Positions 10,349 through 21,607 of a DNA stretch of 64,000 nt are shown here, one piece after another. The number at the start of each line of letters is the position of its first letter. Positions within the stretch are counted from its first letter, which is position 1. The position numbers and the translations under genes are program-made. The notes under the pieces are model-generated. The model made no database searches. It was not told the DNA's origin and worked only from the letters and a program-made list of their open reading frames with translations. Source of the stretch: Buddleja alternifolia (Eukaryota; Streptophyta; Magnoliopsida; Lamiales; Scrophulariaceae); NCBI GenBank assembly GCA_019426215.1, contig CM033401.1, forward strand, positions 14,265,134 to 14,329,133, in the 5' to 3' direction.

Positions 10349-11063
10349 TTCATACGAACTTAGTGGAATTCAAGTATTCAACCTTTGCACTCTCCATAGA
10401 CCTTTTTGTAGCAGGGCTTGGAGGATAAATTACATCGTAGCTTAAGCTATTTAATTCTAAAAACTCCTAAAATTCACTCTTGAACCCATCAAAGCACACA
10501 TTTGTGCATTTTATGAAGTCAAGGAATTACTGTATTGGTAAAAAAAAAGGATGTATGCATATGTGCAACTTAAGAGTAATTTGTACATAATCATTTATTT
10601 ATTTTTACTATGAGTGAGTTTGGTTCAATTGTTGTATAATTAATTATCAAAAAATTGATTCTCATTGAATTGATTAAAGTGAGCACTTAAATTTTCAGGT
10701 CCGCCAAACCCTGGTCCAATTCAGATTAGACAAAAGATTTAAACACTCATCAAAATCACATTTGCAATCCAAACACACATTTTGTTTTCTCAATCACGGA
10801 GCCAAACGAGATTTAGGCCAGTAAGAGTGCATAGCAAACTTTGCAGACATGATATTCTTACTCAAAAGAAAATCTTTAATTTCATCAAAGAAAAACTATT
10901 CAAACAAATTATCATATTTATTAAGTACTGAAAAGTTTCTTATGTGCAATGCAAGCTCTTTCCATAGAATGAAAATCCAAATTTTTTTTAATATCTTTTA
11001 GTTTCTATCATTTTCTTTATAAAAAACACAAATAAAGCTGCTAATCACATTCTTTTACTTATA
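10349..11063 (+). other. Continuation of the duplicated BAHD 3' flank
   Basis: It is similar to 24950-25707 after the intact BAHD gene; examples are AAATTCACTCTTGAACCCAT, TATGTGCAACTTAAGAGT and TTGTTGTATAATT. No coding capacity is seen. A segment at about 10887-10941 is inverted relative to the other copy. Confidence 0.7.
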
Positions 11064-11724
11064 CTAGTAGAGTGTACATGCGTTGCACGTAGAATATGTA
11101 TTCATATGCTAAAAAATTCCAATATTCAAGTACTATATCTGAAAATATAAAAAAAAATCTAATTCAAACTTATTGACATGAAACATTTTGATATAGAATG
11201 TATTTAACTATAGTATAAAACCGAAAAAAAAGAAGATAGATTTAGAGCCTAAGTTGCACAGGAATTGATAAATATCAAGATTATATTTTTAGTAATTTTG
11301 GAATGGTTTTGAGAAATTGGATAGGGGGCATTTTTATTATTTGAATGTGAAAAGTTATTCAAATTAATAAGGTGGGTTTGGTTTCTCTTGTTTTTTTTAG
11401 GTTACAGGGTTTGATTTCTCTACTATCATGATTGGCTTGCATGGGTAATTTTGTTTTTGATAAATTCATTAGGTGACCTTTGAGTTTGCCAGCAGTTTTA
11501 AGTGAAGGATTTCAAGAAAATGAAGAATTTCAAATGTTTTAATGTAGGGTCTCAAATAATTATATGTTCAAAAAAATTATTTAATTATTTAAACAAAGGT
11601 AGTAAATTTAAGTAAGGGTAATATTGTAATATCACAATTGGAAGAAATAATTTCTAAGATCCATACTTTTATAGATACATGGAAGAAACAAATTCCAAGA
11701 TCCATACTTTTATATATAGATAGA
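11064..11724 (-). mobile_element. Non-autonomous Helitron
   Basis: On the minus strand it begins TC after an A (11724) with TATCTATATATAAAAG and ends CTAG (11067-11064) before a T. A short hairpin ACGTGC-AAC-GCATGT (11090-11076) lies 8 nt before the CTAG end. TC...hairpin...CTAG inserted between A and T is the Helitron signature. An internal 40-bp direct repeat (AAGATCCATACTTTTATA) lies near the 5' end at 11640-11720. No Rep/helicase is encoded. Confidence 0.65.
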
Positions 11725-12804
11725 TTACAAAAGTAAAACCACCAAATCCTGGAAAATGCTTCTATTTACCAATTTTGGTCTGAACCAAATGGTATAGGTT
11801 AAGTTGATTAACAATGATATGCATGATATGTTGATTTGGTTTAATACAAAGTTAATTGTTCAACACCCAATGCATGCAATGCATGCAAGAGTTTTCTCGA
11901 AATCTCTAGATTTAAAATTTTGATTGATCAAACAAAACTAGAATATGTGCGCGGAATGTATAAACAAAAGATATTCTTTGAGTAACAACTAACAAATTGT
12001 GAATAGACTCAAAACAAAATGGTGATTATCGACCGAAAGATTGAAATCGTCACTTGGCTCCACCTCGCCACTAATCGACCGAAGGAGAAGTGCCTTGGGT
12101 TTCGTATCATCATGGGTAGGGCCATTAGAGTGACCTTCTTTGATATTGTGGAAATACCACTAACCATATTAGTACCTGGCATCATAGTTTAGTAAAATAC
12201 GAGATGGAAAAGTTTGTCATTTAATACGTATAAGTGTATTATGAAATTTTATTAAAAGTTGTGGTGAAAAAATTGGTTAAAAAGTACAGTAACGGGAAAT
12301 AAATGGATTTGTAGAAATGCGAGTATAATACAAATACAAATTAATTATTTGAGAGTAAAAATACGACTTAATTCTATATAAATTTGTAAGATTTATTGCT
12401 TTTACTTACTTTTAGTTTATAAAAATGAAATTATACATGAGTCATTAGTTGATAATAATTAATATTTGATAAATTATTAACTTTTGGAGTTTTTAATTGC
12501 ATAATACACATTTAGTACCTATAAAAATTGATAATAAGTTTTTAAGTTAATTTTAAATTAAAAAAATATTTTTTCGCCAAAATTAGTGTATCATTCGTTG
12601 AGTATTATAAGGGATATTTAAAGTACATGTACTAAGCGGTTTAACACAAAAGTATTAGTATTATTTATTACGTTCAGAATGCGTACGGGAAACGGAAGTG
12701 TTTTTCAATTATACGTAGATACGTGAATTATATAGGTATAATACGAGTTTTTACTAACAGAACGTCAGAGCCTAGTATATGAAAATCCCATCTTATGTGG
12801 GTCG
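11725..12804. other. AT-rich intergenic DNA
   Basis: No open frame, repeat boundary or RNA gene was recognised. A palindromic-looking ATGCATGCAATGCATGCA stretch lies at about 11872-11889. Confidence 0.5.
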
Positions 12805-13124
12805 TGTTAAATTTCTCAAGCATGTACTCAATGCCCTCCCGGTCTATGCATTGAGTGTCTTTCGTCTACCCAATACTATCACTGATGCACTTTAAAAAGC
12901 AGGCAAGTGCTTCCTCTAGAATGCTAACCCTCGCTCACACAAAACCGGCCTTGTTAGCTGGCGCAAGATTTGGCAACCCAAATACCTTGGGGGGTTGGGC
13001 ATCCGTAATATTCAGTCCCTCAATACTGCCTACTTGCTCCGAGTTGCTTGACGCCATTACCATAACCCCGTCTGTCTTATGAGCAGGTTCCTCAAAGCTA
13101 AATACCAAATATTTTGGACACAGA
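12805..13124 (+). pseudogene. LINE-type ORF2 C-terminal fragment
   Basis: One frame translates as NALPVYALSVFRLPNTI ... GLVSWRKIWQPKYLGGLGIRN ... SLNTAYLLRVA, with three in-frame stops. This is the region C-terminal to the reverse transcriptase in plant L1-type LINEs and related orphan copies: LPxYxLSxFxLP, W..IcxPKxxGGLGIRn, and N.AxLxK/R..WR. Neither the catalytic RT part nor a poly-A tail was found, so it is a truncated relic. It is cut at the right by the degraded LTR. Confidence 0.75.
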
Positions 13125-15423
13125 CTTAGTGATTTTGGGCAATTACCAAAGTAGAGTAATGCTTAGATCGCTTAATCAGGGTTAGCACAGCGGAATAAAT
13201 TTTAATGCTTAGCTTTAAGTTAGCCAATTAGTCGCTTAACTGTTTTTAAAGTCTTTTAAGAATTAATGCATATGATGGATAAAACAATAAAACAGTAATG
13301 TAAATAACACAATATATGAGAGGTTCACTGAGTGATGTAATCTCAGTTACGTCCTTCTTCTTCTTTTCATTTAGAGGAAATTCACTAGATGATAATAAAA
13401 CTCTTTACACAGAGGATTTCTACAAATAATGAATAGATATGAAGATGATCTTGAGCTCCATGATCACACAGACTTCAGCTCCACTTGAGATCCTCTTCAA
13501 CAAGCTTCTCTCACTTAGAAATACTGCTTGCAAATATCAACAACTTTCTCACATATGAAAGAGGTTGAGGGTTTCGTCACAATATTTGTTTGATTTTTGA
13601 AAGTTCAAACAACTTTTGGATATATCAGTAGTAATAAGAGGTTCTTCTAAGGAAGATGTTTGAGATATCGTGACTGTTTTCAGAATGTATGAAAAGCTTG
13701 AAGGATATTGACTATGGAGTTTGTTTCTGGATAAAAACAAATTGAATAAGGACGAACTAATTCGGTTAACTCAAGCCCCGTGATAATTCTCCCCTTAGAA
13801 TTATCTAACAACCTCCGCATTCGAACTCGATATGCTAGACGGCGGTTCAGACTTTAACACTTCGACATATTGTTTAAAATTATTATTCGGACCGCAATTG
13901 ATAAGAAAGATATATAAGACAGGAAGATACAAGTCCAGATATAAAATTATCTACCAAGTACTTAAATCTGATAAAACGATAAACTTTATACCTCCATATT
14001 GATCCCTAGTCGTGTCTTTAATTGACTCTTAATTATTGATTTTGAGTATGAAAAACGGTGAATCAAAAGACTCGAGTCAAGATAAAATTAACCTATCAAA
14101 TACTTAAATCTGAAAAAATGATAATTTATACCTTCATGAGAGTCTTCGATCGTGAAGATTACAAGAAAATGCAGATACAAGCCTTGAAGGCAAATCCCAT
14201 CAACTCTAATACTAAATTACACTACAGCTACTCCTAATTTACGCTATGAGCCACTCCTACATTACGCTATAACCTACTCCTAAGACTAGGGCTAATTCTA
14301 AGAGAATGAAAATGTAGAAGTTGTGATTCTGATGATGGTCCTATCTTCTTCTCTCAGCGGCTCGTATATATCTTGATCTTTGAGGAACCCACGTTCCTTT
14401 TCCTCAAGAACCGCCTTCAACTGTCTTCAACTACTCTTTCAAATCTTTTCAAATTAGCACGTCTTTGCAGATTATTGGCTATTTGGACTTCATTTTATTT
14501 CTTCAAATTCGATTCTTAGGCTTTTGTCAATTCAGCCCGTGTTTTTGCCATTTTTTGGATTTAATGGGCCTTGTCTTATCTATTTATGTTTCGAATTCTT
14601 CTCTATTCGATATTTCAGTATTTGGGTCTCTTTAGGCTTAAAATAATCTGAAAGCCCAAATTGTTTTATGGTGTAAACAGAGTTTATAAGCTTTTCTTGA
14701 GAGTATTTCAACAGAGTTTTGGCCTATTTCTTGTGTATGTGCGTGTGTTTTAAGGTTTGCTGAAGTATACTATTTATAGAGATTTCTTGGGATTTTTCTG
14801 TTGGACACATGCGGGCACGTGTCTCTCACGTAGCGAATGAATAGTCCCTTTATGACATTCCTGAAATTCTGTTGCACCGATTGGATGTGGCAGACTTTGA
14901 ACTCTGACAGTCTTAGCCATTGGGGTGCCTTGTCCGCATGTAATTCGTCCTTATCACATTTAATGCTCTTATCAGGCATTAAATGTATTTAAATTTATTT
15001 TTCGTTGGAAATAAATGTCCGTTGATGATTGCATTTAAGTCCTTCACGACTTCAAAATTTATTTTAGGTGAATCTGATCTCTTGATCGCGTGATGGCTTT
15101 AACCGCTGATTCATAACTCCTGAAATGTCCTTAGCATTTGGCAGACGCTTAAGACAAATTTCATCTTCGCTTGACTTCAGAAGTTGATCTTCAACTTCAT
15201 CTTTGACAGACTCAACTAGAATTCTATCAGCGACTTAGTGTTCAATACTTAGTTTAAAATCTACAAAGATAAAAATTACAAGCCTAATCTAAAAATTACA
15301 ACTCGATAACTTTGTTAAACGCTTAGACATATTCTATTAAAGATAAACTTACATAATCTTTCGGGTTCTAACATAAAACCTATCTTGTTATCATCAAAAC
15401 ATTTAATATGAAATTTCCTGACA
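13118..15423 (-). repeat. Degraded LTR related to the solo LTR at 7261-8441
   Basis: Reading the minus strand, it starts TGTCAGGAAATTTCATATTA at 15423, like TGTTAGGAATTTCATATTA at 7261. It also shares GTTTTGATGAT, GAAGAAGGACGT and CCGCTGTGCTAACYCTGATT followed by CTACTTTGGTAA near its other end. At 2.3 kb it is about twice as long, so it holds extra DNA, probably in 13740-14650. That part has a diverged direct repeat (13941-13996 and 14081-14137). No gene is recognised inside. Confidence 0.6.
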
Positions 15424-16376
15424 TCATATATTATTTTTACAAATATACACCAAACTACAACTATATAATCATGGCTCAAATTATGCAATGTCTATATGTC
15501 GAATGCTCATTTCACGACCATAATATATAATAAACAAAAAAACTAATATCTTAAAGAAAACTAGAAAAAACTTGGGTTTTCGAAAAAATTAGAAAAAGAC
15601 TTGAAACCATAAACATAATGCGAGAGTAGCAAGGTCCGAAAAATAACTTAAACTTTAAAGAAAGATAAACAAACATTAAAAAATAAATGTCTGAACCACA
15701 AAATACAAAAATCCACACTACAAAATATTTTCAATAAATTTTATTTTTTTTCAAATTCAATTTTTCATTTTTCAATATAACTACATATCAAGTATTACAT
15801 CCATCAGTTCTTACAATAATCAATCAATATTAATTTCTTTTGCAATATTTTTCTCTTTTTCTTTCATACTTTACAATTATTTAACCCATCACACATCAAC
15901 TAATCATTATCAAATGCTTTAATAATAGAAGACTAGAAGGATTGAGGTTGTAAACAATGTCAATATTTCATACGGCATATAAGAGTTGATTGAATTTTGG
16001 ACAATGGTCGAATTGAACTCCAAGTAAGATCAGTGAATAAGAAGTATCAAGTGTTAGAGAACAAAATATTAAACTTATGACAATATATAATTTTGAACTC
16101 GAGAAAAATGAAATGGAAAAGAAGCGTTTTCAAAAGTTGACCACTCGTAACAATATAATTTAGAGCTCCAGAGGTTGACAATAGAAAGTGCAGAATTATT
16201 TTGGGAGGACACCGGCAAGAATAACAAGTCTGGACAACGTGGGGTTGCAAATAAAAAAGTTGTCTAATTATACATTTTCAAGAAAAGATGAACTAATATG
16301 ATACGTTACAATTAAGAAGGAAACTATTTTGGATTCAAAAGATAAGGTCGGATAGGATTTGAAGTTCAAAGACAAT
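15424..16376. other. AT-rich intergenic DNA
   Basis: No supported gene or repeat boundary is seen; it is mostly A-rich simple sequence. It ends at AAT (16374-16376), which is repeated after the composite foldback element. Confidence 0.5.
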
Positions 16377-16397
16377 GGCTATGTTTGGTTATGTTTT
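16377..16397 (+). repeat. Left terminal inverted repeat of composite element
   Basis: A 21-bp sequence beginning GGCTATGTTTGGTT, the exact reverse complement of 21996-22016. Confidence 0.8.
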
Positions 16398-16526
16398 CAA
16401 GCCCATTTTCATCCGAATTTTTGGCCAAATTATGTTTGGATCACACAATTTTTCACCAGAAAAGTTGTCAATTTTTTGTCCAAAAAAAAAAATAATGATT
16501 GTGCTCCTTATTTCTTTGACACACTC

Positions 16527-16652
16527 TCTCTCTCCTCTTTTTCTCTCACTCTCTCACTCTATCTGACACATTCTCTCTCCTCACTTTCTCTCACTCTCTC
16601 ACTCTCTCTCTCTCTCTCTCACACACACACTATATATATATATATATATATT
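16527..16652 (+). repeat. TC / AC / TA microsatellite
   Basis: CTCTCT-rich tracts interspersed with CACTCTCT, passing into (AC)n and then (TA)n. The long open frame across it (SLSLTLSLSL) is a simple-repeat artefact. Confidence 0.85.
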
Positions 16653-16703
16653 TTAAACATAAATAGAAGACGACATATCACTGTGCATGAATAAAAAAAA
16701 AGA

Positions 16704-16740
16704 AAATTGAAGACGACATTTGGAATGTCGTCTTCAATTT
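16704..16740. repeat. Perfect 17-bp-stem hairpin with 3-nt loop
   Basis: 16704-16720 (with GAAGACGACATT) pairs exactly with 16724-16740 around a loop TGG. Related hairpins stand at 16877-16907 and about 18940-18975. Confidence 0.85.
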
Positions 16741-16876
16741 TTTATTTTCGTAAATTAAATATAATTTTGTAATTAAATATAATTTTTTCTATATATATTA
16801 TTTTTTATATATATATAGTTAGAAGACGACATATAAAATGCCTTCTTCATAATTAAAATAAAAATAAAAATGAACA

Positions 16877-16907
16877 GTGAAGATGACATGTGCCATGTCG
16901 TCTTCAC
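16877..16907. repeat. 14-bp-stem hairpin, GAAGAYGACATG type
   Basis: GTGAAGATGACATG and CATGTCGTCTTCAC pair with one G-T position around the loop TGC. It is the outermost element of the left arm of palindrome 1; its mirror is at about 18780-18797. Confidence 0.8.
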
Positions 16908-16988
16908 GAGACTTTTAAATAAATAATACAAAAATAAATCCAAATTAAGAAAATAATACATAAAAAATTGGACATCAGGAAATAATAC

Positions 16989-17186
16989 ATTCCGCGCTGA
17001 CGTGGCGCGGAATCAGCTGATTCCGCGCCACGTCAGCTCGGAATCAAAATTTTTTTTTTTTTTTAATTTTCGGTCATTCCGCGCTGACGTGGCGCGGAAT
17101 GGCCGATTTTTTTTTTTAATATTAAATGGCATTCCGCGCCACGTAAGCGCGGAATGCTGCCATTCCACGCTGATGTGGCGCGGAAT
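16989..17186 (+). repeat. Five 25-bp GC-rich hairpins, left arm of palindrome 1
   Basis: Copies at 16989-17013, 17020-17044, 17076-17100, 17131-17155 and 17162-17186. Each is ATTCCGCGC, seven variable bases, GCGCGGAAT (small changes in copies 2 and 5). The loops are TGACGTG, CACGTCA, CACGTAA or TGATGTG. They are separated by T-rich spacers. Confidence 0.9.
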
Positions 17187-17269
17187 GGCAGGCCTCTTTT
17201 TCTCTTTCCAGTTTTTCTCTTTCCCCCTTTTTTTTCGACTCATTTTTCTCCATTTTTCGTGCGTTTTCG

Positions 17270-17735
17270 GGTTTCTACTTGAACATAAAAAATGTAGACT
17301 TGAGCATAAACTACTTTCTGAAACAAGAATTGGGTCGTTTCGATGCTCGAGTAAAGAAATATGGCAAGACGAAAAAAAATAATACCAGTTTTTTTAATGA
17401 ATCATTATTTTTTTTCCGACTCATTTTTCTCCATTTTTCGTGCGTTTTCGGGTTTCGACTTGAACATAAAAAATGTAGACTTGAGCATAAACTACTTTTT
17501 GAAACAAAAATTGGGTCGTTTCGATGCTCGAGTAAAGAAATATGGCAAGACGAAAAAAAATAATACCAGTTTTTTTTAATGAATAATGACTTTTTATTTT
17601 TTTCCGACTCATTTTTCGTGCGTTTTCGGGTTTCGACTTGAACATAAAAAATATAGACTTGAGCATAAACTACTTTTTGAAACAAGAATTGGGTCGTTTC
17701 GATGCTCGAGTAAAGAAATATGGCAAGAGTCTTGA
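17270..17735 (+). repeat. Three tandem units of about 180 bp, left arm of palindrome 1
   Basis: The landmark GTAGACTTGAGCATAAACTA (or its variant) occurs near 17293, 17476 and 17654. Each unit also has TTCGTGCGTTTTCGGGTTTC and GGGTCGTTTCGATGCTCGAG. Confidence 0.9.
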
Positions 17736-17774
17736 GAAAATCAAATCAAGATCGGAGAAGAGCGAGGATTGCTA

Positions 17775-18440
17775 TCAAGACCCATATTTCTTTACTCGAG
17801 CATCGAAACGACCCAATTTCTGTTTCAAAAAGTAGTTTATGCTCAAGTCTACATTTTTTATGTTCAAGTCGAAACCCGAAAACGCACGAAAAATGAGTGG
17901 GAAAAAATAAAAAGTCATTATTCATTAAAAAAAACTGGTATTATTTTTTTTCGTCTTGCCATATTTCTTTACTCGAGCATCGAAACGATCCAATTTTTGT
18001 TTCAAAAAGTAGTTTATGCTCAAGTCTACATTTTTTATGTTCAAGTCGAAACCCGAAAACGCACGAAAAACGAGTCGGAAAAAAATAAAAAGTCATTATT
18101 CATTAAAAAAAACTGGTATTATTTTTTTCCGTCTTGCCATATTTCTTTACTCGAGCATCGAAACGACCCAATTTTTGTTTCAAAAAGTAGTTTATGCTCA
18201 AGTCTACATTTTTTATGTTCAAGTCGAAACCCGAAAACGCACGAAAAATGCACGAAAAATGAGTCGGAAAAAAATAAAAAGTCATTATTCATTAAAAAAA
18301 ACTGGTATTATTTTTTTTCGTCTTGCCATATTTCTTTACTCGAGCATCGAAACGACCCAATTTTTGTTTCAAAAAGTAGTTTATGCTCAAATCTACATTT
18401 TTTATGTTCAAGTCGAAACCCGAAAACGCACGAAAAATGG
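17775..18440 (-). repeat. Four tandem units of about 180 bp, right arm of palindrome 1
   Basis: Inverted copies of the left-arm unit, with landmarks near 17829, 18009, 18187 and 18369. A 314-codon open frame runs through this stretch because the unit length preserves frame; it repeats the same peptide and is not taken as a gene. Confidence 0.9.
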
Positions 18441-18502
18441 AGAAAAATGAGTCGGAAAAAAAGGGGGAAAGAAAAAGCTGGAAAGAGAAAAAGAGGCCTG
18501 CC

Positions 18503-18699
18503 ATTCCGCGCCACATCAGCGCGGAATGGCAGCATTCCGCGCTTACGTGGCGCGGAATGCCATTTAATATTAAAAAAAAAAAATCGGCCATTCCGCGCCA
18601 CGTCAGCGCGGAATGGCCGAAAATTAAAAAAAAAAATTATTGATTCCGCGCTGACGTGGCGCGGAATCAGCTTGATTCCGCGCCACGTCAGCGCGGAAT
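18503..18699 (-). repeat. Five 25-bp GC-rich hairpins, right arm of palindrome 1
   Basis: Copies at 18503-18527, 18534-18558, 18590-18614, 18643-18667 and 18675-18699 mirror the left-arm set in order and spacing. Confidence 0.9.
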
Positions 18700-18812
18700 G
18701 TATTATTTCCTGATATCCAATTTTTTGTGTATTATTTTCTTAATTTTGATTTATTTTTGTATTATTTATTTAAAATTCTCTCGTCTTCACTGTTCATAAA
18801 TGAAAAAAAAGA

Positions 18813-19059
18813 GTCTTTTTTTTAATATAATTTTGTAATTAAATATAATTTTTTCTATATATATATATATATATATATTTATTTATTTTTTTATATAATT
18901 AGAAGACGACATATCATAAATAAAAAAATAAAAATGAAAAAATTGAAGACGACATTTGAAATGTCGTTTTCAATTTTTTTTTAATTTTCGTAAATTAAAT
19001 ATAATTTTGTAATTAAATATATATATATATATACACACACTACTATTACTTACATATAT
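18813..19059. repeat. Linker between palindromes: TA-rich DNA and one GAAGACGACAT hairpin
   Basis: It contains (TA)n at about 18856-18879 and 19018-19033 and a hairpin with AAATTGAAGACGACATT against AATGTCGTTTTCAATTT (about 18940-18975). This repeats the sequence found left of palindrome 1 at 16704-16740. Confidence 0.7.
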
Positions 19060-19142
19060 ACGAGAATTTTAAAAAAATAATACAAAATTAAATCGAAATT
19101 AAGAAAATAATACACAAAAAAATAGTGCTCAGATAATAGCAC

Positions 19143-19318
19143 ATTCCGCGCCACGAAAGCGCGGAATCTGCCAGATTCCGCGCCACGTCAGCGCGGAATA
19201 GAATATGTATTTTTTTTTAAAATTAAAAGGCATTCCGCGCTGCCCGAGCGCGGAATGGCAGCAATTTTTATTTTTTTAAAATAAATTTGGCCCATTCCGC
19301 GCTGACTCAGCGCGGAAT
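19143..19318 (+). repeat. Four 25-bp GC-rich hairpins, left arm of palindrome 2
   Basis: Copies at 19143-19167, 19175-19199, 19232-19256 and 19294-19318 have perfect ATTCCGCGC / GCGCGGAAT stems and loops CACGAAA, CACGTCA, TGCCCGA and TGACTCA. Confidence 0.9.
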
Positions 19319-19379
19319 GGCCAATATTTATTTTTTTTTGTTATTTATCTTTTGGTTTTTTTTCTTATTTTCCGCTCGT

Positions 19380-20422
19380 TTTTCTCCTTTTTTCGTGTAT
19401 TTTTGAGTTTTGACTTGAACATATAAATTGTAGACTTTCATATAGACTTTGTAACCACACAAGAATGAACTCATTCCGATACCCGAGTGAAGAAATATAA
19501 CAAGTAAAAAATGACACATTAGAGTAATTTTTTAAAGAAAATAATAACGTTGTCTATGTTTCCGGTTCATTTTTCTCCCTTTGTCGTTCAATTTTGAGTT
19601 TTGACTTGAACACATAAATTGTAGATTTTCATATAAACTTTGTAACCACACAAGAATAGACTCATTTCGATACCTTAGTGAAAGAATATGACAAGTAAAA
19701 AAAGACACACATATACGGATTTTTCAAAAAAAAAAATTTTGTTGTCGTCTTCGGGATGATTTTTCGACATTTTTTGTACATTTGCAAGCTTCGACTTCAA
19801 CACAAAAAATGTAGATTGACTCACAAAGTTTGTAACGGTATGAGAATTGATTCATTTCAATATCCGAGTGAAAAAATACAACATGTTAAAAAGGAACGGA
19901 TTTTTCCGAAAAAAATATTTTTTCGTCATCTTCGGGATGATTTTTTGACCTTTTTTGTACATTTTCAGGCTTCGACTTCAACACAAAAAATGTAGATTGA
20001 CTCACAAAGTTTGTAACGGTGTAATAATTGATTCATTTCGATATCCGGATGAAAAAATACAACGTATTAAAATGGAACGGATTTTTCGGAAAAAAATATT
20101 TTTCATCATCGTCGGGATGGTTTTTCGACATTTTTTGTACATTTTCAGGCTTCAACTTCAACACTAAAAATATAGATTGACTCACAAAGTTTGTAACGGT
20201 ATAAGAATTGATTCATTTCGATATCCGGGTGAACATATACAATATGTTAAAAAAGATATATATATACGAATTTTTTGGAAAAAAAATAATTTTTCGTCAT
20301 CTTCGGGATGATTTTTCTACATTTTTTGTACATTTTCGGGCTTCAACTTCAACACAAAAAATGTAGATTGACTCACAAAGTTTGTAACGGTGCAAGAATT
20401 GATTTATTTCGATATTCAGGTT
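19380..20422 (+). repeat. Six tandem units of 180-190 bp, left arm of palindrome 2
   Basis: Landmark GTAGAYT followed by CTTTGTAAC (or its equivalent) occurs near 19428, 19620, 19811, 19991, 20171 and 20361. The two outer units are a distinct subtype (TTTCATATARACTTTGTAACC); the four inner ones read TTGACTCACAAAGTTTG. The unit is recognisably related to that of palindrome 1 (CGACTTSAACAYAAAAAATG). Confidence 0.88.
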
Positions 20423-20464
20423 TAAACATACATTAAATTTAATAAAGACGTTATTAAACATGTT

Positions 20465-21520
20465 GTATTTTTTCATCCGGATATCGAAATGAATCAATTC
20501 TTACACCGTTACAAACTTTGTGAGTCAATATACATTTTTTGTGTTGAAGTTGAAGCCCAAAAATGTACAGAAAATGTAGAAAAATCATCCCGAAGATGAC
20601 GAAAAATTATTTTTTTTCTAAAAAATTCGTATATATATGTCTTTTTTAACATATTGTATATTTTCATCCGGATATCGAAATGAATCAATTCTTGTAACGT
20701 TACAAACTTTGTGAGTCAATCTATATTTTTAGTGTTGAAGTCGAAGCCTGAAAATATACAAAAAATGTCGAAAAACCATCCCGAAGATGATGAAAAATAT
20801 TTTTTTTCCGAAAAATCCGTTCCTTTTTAATATGTTGTATTTTTCCATCCGGATATCGAAATGAATCAATTCTTACACCGTTACAAACTTTGTGAGTCAA
20901 TCTACATTTTTTGTGTTGAAGTCGAAGCCTGAAAATGTACAAAGAAGGTCGAAAAATCATCCCGAAGATGACGAAAAAATATTTTTTTGGGAAAAATCCG
21001 TTCCGTTTTAACATGTTGTATTTTTTCACTCGGATATTGAAATGAATCAATCCTCATACCGTTACAAACTTTGTGAGTCAATCTACATTTTTTGTGTTGA
21101 AGTCGAAGCCTGAAAATGTACAAAAAATGTCGAAAAATCATCCCGAAGACGACAACAAAATATTTTTTTCTGAAAAATCCGTATATGTGTGTCTTTTTTT
21201 ACTTGTCATATTCCTTCACTAAGGTATCGAAATGAGTCTATTCTTGTGTGGTTACAAAGTTTATATGAAAATCTACAATTTATGTATTCAAGTCAAAACT
21301 CAAAATTGAACGACAAAGGGAGAAAAATGAGCCGGAAACATAGACAACGTTATTATTTTCTTTAAAAAATTACTCTAATGTGTCATTTTTTACTTGTTAT
21401 ATTTCTTCACTCGGGTATCGGAATGAGTCCATTCTTGTGTGGTTACAAAGTCTATATGAAAGTGTACAATTTATATGTTCAAGTCAAAACTCAAAAATGC
21501 ACGAAAAACGGAGAAAAACG
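20465..21520 (-). repeat. Six tandem units, right arm of palindrome 2
   Basis: Inverted copies with landmarks near 20520, 20712, 20893, 21075, 21260 and 21455. The inner and outer subtypes appear in mirror order. Confidence 0.88.
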
Positions 21521-21607
21521 AGCGGGAAATAAGAAAAAAAACCAAAAGATAAATAACAAAAAAAAAATAATATTGGCCTTTTAATTTTAAAAAAAAATAC
21601 ATATTCT

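Larger units (their letters stand above)
16869..18812. repeat. Giant palindrome 1 (arms of about 0.9-1.0 kb)
   Basis: The left arm (16869-17735) and right arm (17775-18812) are near-identical inverted copies. From outside in they hold a GAAGAC hairpin, AATAATACA-rich DNA, five 25-bp ATTCCGCGC hairpins, a polypyrimidine stretch, and tandem units of about 180 bp. The centre (about 17736-17774) is short and unrelated. The right arm has four units against three on the left. A transcript from either side would fold into a long near-perfect duplex. Confidence 0.9.

Noticed and set aside
16359..16694. 111-codon frame with a Ser/Leu-rich tail
   Set aside because: Product of the TC microsatellite.
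17748..17765. Resemblance to a sequencing adapter (AGATCGGAGAAGAGC) at the centre of palindrome 1
   Set aside because: It differs from the common AGATCGGAAGAGC by two inserted bases; taken as chance, though it sits at an odd place and long reads should confirm the centre.
17769..18713. 314-codon open frame in palindrome 1, with a repeated peptide
   Set aside because: It follows tandem units that keep frame in several readings on both strands; no domain and no gene context.
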